DNA from: Anaerolineales bacterium
Lineage (GTDB): Bacteria; Chloroflexota; Anaerolineae; Promineifilales; Promineifilaceae
Length of the DNA: 5,577 nt
Direction: 5' to 3'
Assembly: GCA_020432595.1 (NCBI GenBank)
Contig: JAGQGA010000389.1
Location: 1 to 5,577, forward strand
Part shown: piece after piece, positions 3,226-5,577 of the stretch
Position numbering within the stretch: the stretch's first letter is position 1
Layout: each line of letters starts with the position of its first letter
Translations under genes and position numbers: made by a program
Notes under the pieces: model-generated
What the model saw: the letters and a program-made list of their open reading frames with translations, nothing else
What the model was told of the DNA's origin: nothing
Databases searched by the model: none

Positions 3226-5577
3226 TCATGGTGTGGCTCGTTTTTTCCACCAATAAACGGCCGTTCCCCCCACCCCAAAAGCAACAACCCCTACAACCAC
3301 AACCCACCACCAACCCCACCCATCCGGCTCCACCACCGGCGCGGGAGAAACGGCCGTTTCCACGGCCACAACAACCGTCGGTTCCGGCAAAACCACTTCC
3401 TCAACAGGCAACGCCAGCACCACCAGCGGCGGGTCGTGGTCGGCACTGCGAAAGAGGAGGTCAGGGTCGGCCGCCCAGCTATCGGGGAAGTCGGCGTTGA
3501 CATGGGGAATAGTGGCCGTCACCAGCTCCTCGGCCAGCGCCGGGGAGAGCAAGATGGCATCAATAAGCTGCGACACGCCGCCAAAGATAAAGCTGTAGCG
3601 TTGCTCGTCGGGGATGAGAGCGAGGGCGTTGGATAAACGGCCGTTTGGCTCCTGCATCGCCAGCGTTGAGGGCGAACCCTCATAATCATTGAGGTCGCCC
3701 AGGACAATGAGCCGCGCTGTGGGGTCGGCGGCCAACCGGCCGTTGACCAGCCCGTTGAGGTGGTACGCTTGCGCCAGCCGTCGCGGAGCCGTTTCCGCTT
3801 CGCCGCCCCGCTTCGATTTGAAGTGGTTGATGAGGAGGGTGTAGGAACGGCCGTTAACCACCACCTCCACCTCCAGCGGCGGACGCGAAAACAGCGGCTG
3901 CTCCCCCGCCCCGCAGGTAATCGTGCTGTCCACAATCCCCGTGGCAATCCGGGTGCAGCCCTGACGCAGCCCAGCGCTCACCACCGTCACCCGGCGCGGG
4001 TCACTCAGTAACGCCACGTCAATGCCGCGCCCGTCGGCACTCTCGCGGTGGGTCACGGCATAGGCAAAACCACAATCCGGCTCCAGCCGCGCTGCCACCT
4101 GCGCCAGCAACGCCTCGTTTTCCACCTCCTGCACCCCAATCAAGGTCGGGCAGCCCAGCGCTAGGGCAATCGTCTGCGCGATTTTGCCCTCTTTGGCGGC
4201 AAGCTGGGCGGTGGTGGGTTTGGGTTCAGCATCGTCACCCGTGTCGTCTACGGTATCAAACAGATTTTCCATGTTAAAGCTGGCGAGGCTAAACTGCTGT
4301 TCAGTCAAAACAGGCGGCACGGGCAGGGGCGGCAGCGGCGCGGGGATAATGGTCAGCGCGTCAGGCTGCTGCAGCACAATTTTGAACTCGTCAAAGTTGT
4401 AGGTCAGCGGCCCCACCAGCCCGCTGATCTGGTCGCCCGTTTTCACATCGGGGAAGTCACCGCAATAATCGGTTTCGCTGTGGTACAAGACGGGGATGAT
4501 GCCGCCCACGACATCGCTGGCATGCCGCCGCAGTGGGCGACCGGGCGCGGTGCGAACGGCAAAGCCGCAACTGCGGTAAGTGGGATTGACCACAACGGCC
4601 GTTTCTGCCACCCTCACCCGCATCCCCTCCAACGGCTCCAAATCGCCTGCCGTTGGCAGTGGCAGGGGGTCGGGCAACGGCACGTCGCTCGCCTCCACCC
4701 GCACCTCAATGTTGTTGTCGTCTACCTCGGTCAGCCCAAAAAATTCGGTAATCTGCCCACGCACCCGCACCTGATCCCCCACCTGCGCTGCTGGCCGCTG
4801 CCGCCCCAAAAAGACGGCGATGGCATCAGAAGTCGCTGGGTCGCCATCCTCGGTGCCGGGCAAATCCTGCACAAACAGGGTGTAGTAGGTAATGCCGCTG
4901 GCGTTGCGGTCGGCGTGCAGCCCGGTGACAACGCCGCGAAAAGTGACGATTTGGTTGAGCAGCGGCGACGCATCGCGGCGGCTTTGGATGGTGCCGATGG
5001 GGGGCAGCGTTTCCAAATCGGCGGCAGTGACAACCTCGGCGCAGTCGCCGTCAAGAGTGATTTGGCCGGGGGTGGGGCGCGTTTGTGGCTGCCAGTCGGC
5101 GGCGGTGTCGCTGTCGCAGTTGGCGGGAATGCGCTCGACGCTTTGTCCGGTGAGGACGCTGCCAATGGCGGGAGCCAGCACGGCGATGCTGTCACCATAG
5201 CTGATGGCATCAATGATTTGGTTGCGTTCGTCGAGCAGCAGCACGTCGTCGCCGCCGTTGCCCAGCGCCAAATCGCCGCTGGCCCAAATGGGGAAGCGGC
5301 GCATGTTAGGTACGTCGGGGTGGCTGTCCACAAATTCATAATCGGGCAGGGTGCCGGTGAGGGCGGCGTAACCAACGGCCGTTTGTGCCACCACAATCAC
5401 TTGTCCGGGGTCAATGGTCGCGCCAACGGGGAAGCGGTACATCCCCTCCGAGCCACCCGCCTTTTCTTCGTCGCCTAATTTGATGTCGCTGAGGTCATAA
5501 ACGGCCGTTTCCCAGCTCACCAACTCCACCCACTCCTCCTGTGCATCATCGCCGGGCGTGTCGTAAAAAACCTCTGT
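3226..5577 (-). CDS. Secreted, tail-anchored nuclease: lamin-tail + OB-fold-like + endonuclease/exonuclease/phosphatase domains (5' part missing)
   Basis: The frame is open to the right edge, so the N-terminus and any signal peptide are outside; 783 residues are visible, numbered here from the edge. Residues 1-171 are a lamin-tail domain (EVFYDTPGDDAQEEWVEL at the edge, SGDLALGNGGDDVLLLD, ending PTPG). Residues about 195-300 look like the OB-fold segment of extracellular nucleases. Residues 425-721 are the EEP catalytic domain, with all expected residues: Asn435 (SFNMEN), Glu484 (QEVEN), Asp520 (GIDVALL), His585 (NHFKSK), Asp628 and Asn630 (GDLND), Asp673 (LIDAILL), Asp713-His714 (ADHDP). A Pro/Val/Glu-rich linker leads to a Trp/Val-rich membrane segment (754-777) and KKRATP, placing the enzyme outside the cell. 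Eight cysteines allow disulfides. It probably cleaves extracellular DNA or RNA, for nutrients or biofilm; the substrate is inferred. Its GC content is clearly higher than that of the neighbouring HsdR-like gene. Confidence 0.93.
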   Translation of the reverse strand, partial: TEVFYDTPGDDAQEEWVELVSWETAVYDLSDIKLGDEEKAGGSEGMYRFPVGATIDPGQVIVVAQTAVGYAALTGTLPDYEFVDSHPDVPNMRRFPIWASGDLALGNGGDDVLLLDERNQIIDAISYGDSIAVLAPAIGSVLTGQSVERIPANCDSDTAADWQPQTRPTPGQITLDGDCAEVVTAADLETLPPIGTIQSRRDASPLLNQIVTFRGVVTGLHADRNASGITYYTLFVQDLPGTEDGDPATSDAIAVFLGRQRPAAQVGDQVRVRGQITEFFGLTEVDDNNIEVRVEASDVPLPDPLPLPTAGDLEPLEGMRVRVAETAVVVNPTYRSCGFAVRTAPGRPLRRHASDVVGGIIPVLYHSETDYCGDFPDVKTGDQISGLVGPLTYNFDEFKIVLQQPDALTIIPAPLPPLPVPPVLTEQQFSLASFNMENLFDTVDDTGDDAEPKPTTAQLAAKEGKIAQTIALALGCPTLIGVQEVENEALLAQVAARLEPDCGFAYAVTHRESADGRGIDVALLSDPRRVTVVSAGLRQGCTRIATGIVDSTITCGAGEQPLFSRPPLEVEVVVNGRSYTLLINHFKSKRGGEAETAPRRLAQAYHLNGLVNGRLAADPTARLIVLGDLNDYEGSPSTLAMQEPNGRLSNALALIPDEQRYSFIFGGVSQLIDAILLSPALAEELVTATIPHVNADFPDSWAADPDLLFRSADHDPPLVVLALPVEEVVLPEPTVVVAVETAVSPAPVVEPDGWGWWWVVVVGVVAFGVGGTAVYWWKKRATP
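3256..3265. repeat. Iterated palindrome AACGGCCGTT, copy 5 (coding)
   Basis: Read as ACG GCC GTT (Thr-Ala-Val, visible residues 772-774) inside the C-terminal membrane segment of the surface nuclease. Confidence 0.85.
3348..3359. repeat. Iterated palindrome AAACGGCCGTTT, copy 6 (coding)
   Basis: Read as Glu-Thr-Ala-Val in the low-complexity linker between the catalytic domain and the membrane anchor. Confidence 0.85.
3635..3646. repeat. Iterated palindrome AAACGGCCGTTT, copy 7 (coding)
   Basis: Read in another frame, AAC GGC CGT (Asn-Gly-Arg, visible residues 645-647), in a loop of the catalytic domain after GDLNDYEGSPS. Confidence 0.85.
3846..3855. repeat. Iterated palindrome AACGGCCGTT, copy 8 (coding)
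   Basis: Read as Asn-Gly-Arg (visible 575-577) in a beta-turn just before the YTLLINHFKSK strand. A decayed version, AACGGCCGGTT on the minus strand, sits at about 3734-3744 and also encodes Asn-Gly-Arg. Confidence 0.85.
4594..4603. repeat. Iterated palindrome AACGGCCGTT, copy 9 (coding)
   Basis: Read as Glu-Thr-Ala-Val-Val (Thr-Ala-Val at visible 326-328), between the OB-like region and the catalytic domain. Confidence 0.85.
5374..5383. repeat. Iterated palindrome AACGGCCGTT, copy 10 (coding)
   Basis: Read as Gln-Thr-Ala-Val (Thr-Ala-Val at visible 66-68) in the lamin-tail domain. Confidence 0.85.
5499..5510. repeat. Iterated palindrome AAACGGCCGTTT, copy 11 (coding)
   Basis: Read as Glu-Thr-Ala-Val-Tyr-Asp (Thr-Ala-Val at visible 24-26) near the visible start of the lamin-tail domain, 116 bases from copy 10. 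Confidence 0.85.

Noticed and set aside
3261..3310. G-runs on the minus strand that could form a G-quadruplex
   Set aside because: Two of the loops would be about 11 bases long, and the runs are explained by Trp/Val/Gly codons of the membrane segment.
4480..5478. Long plus-strand open frame (332 codons) and other frames opposite the surface nuclease
   Set aside because: Antisense shadows of a GC-rich gene; the minus-strand product has complete, recognisable domains, while these give composition-biased sequence with no domain.
1..5577. CRISPR array, tRNA, rRNA or insertion-sequence transposase
   Set aside because: The palindrome copies are irregularly spaced and lack spacers; no cloverleaf, rRNA or transposase motif was recognised on either strand.

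Overview
The window looks like bacterial chromosome, probably from an uncultured environmental lineage. A Chloroflexota (Anaerolineae-type) origin is my best guess. It rests on the style of the genes (an N-acetyltransferase related to MarR-GNAT fusions, a TumE-like toxin-antitoxin pair, a lamin-tail surface nuclease), on the tail-anchored surface protein, and on the dense interspersed palindrome. This assignment is inference: no rRNA or tRNA gene is present to settle it.

Layout: all four recognisable loci lie on the minus strand. From left to right they are: an unassigned left edge with an imperfect inverted repeat (1-185); a GNAT acetyltransferase (186-683); an intergenic repeat with a long hairpin (747-863); a broken TumE/DUF6516-like toxin gene (902-1274), translationally coupled to an intact 98-residue upstream partner, the presumed antitoxin (1274-1570); a repeat-rich intergenic stretch (1571-2059); an orphan HsdR-N-type PD-(D/E)XK nuclease-like protein (2060-3097) with its own promoter; and the 3' part of a large secreted nuclease gene (3226 to beyond the right edge) carrying lamin-tail, OB-fold-like and endonuclease/exonuclease/phosphatase domains and a C-terminal membrane anchor.

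The most striking signal is not a gene. The 10-bp palindrome AACGGCCGTT occurs 11 times exactly, seven of them as AAACGGCCGTTT, where about 0.005 copies would be expected by chance in random sequence of this length. It lies in intergenic DNA and inside the large nuclease gene, in two reading frames, where it dictates Thr-Ala-Val or Asn-Gly-Arg tripeptides. It is absent from the toxin-antitoxin module, the AT-rich HsdR-like gene and the acetyltransferase gene. It behaves like a highly iterated palindrome comparable in kind to cyanobacterial HIP1, but with a different sequence.

A second, longer repeat of about 105 bp contains the palindrome plus a 10-bp CACGGAAGGA-type tandem block. It occurs in direct orientation on both sides of the toxin-antitoxin module, which suggests a repeat-bracketed accessory island. 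The toxin gene carries one apparent 1-nt insertion and one in-frame stop, while its partner stays open: the usual picture of a decaying toxin-antitoxin locus. Functionally the genes look like independent accessory and cell-surface functions rather than one pathway. The toxin-antitoxin remnant and the orphan restriction-type nuclease together give the middle of the window a defence or genomic-island flavour.
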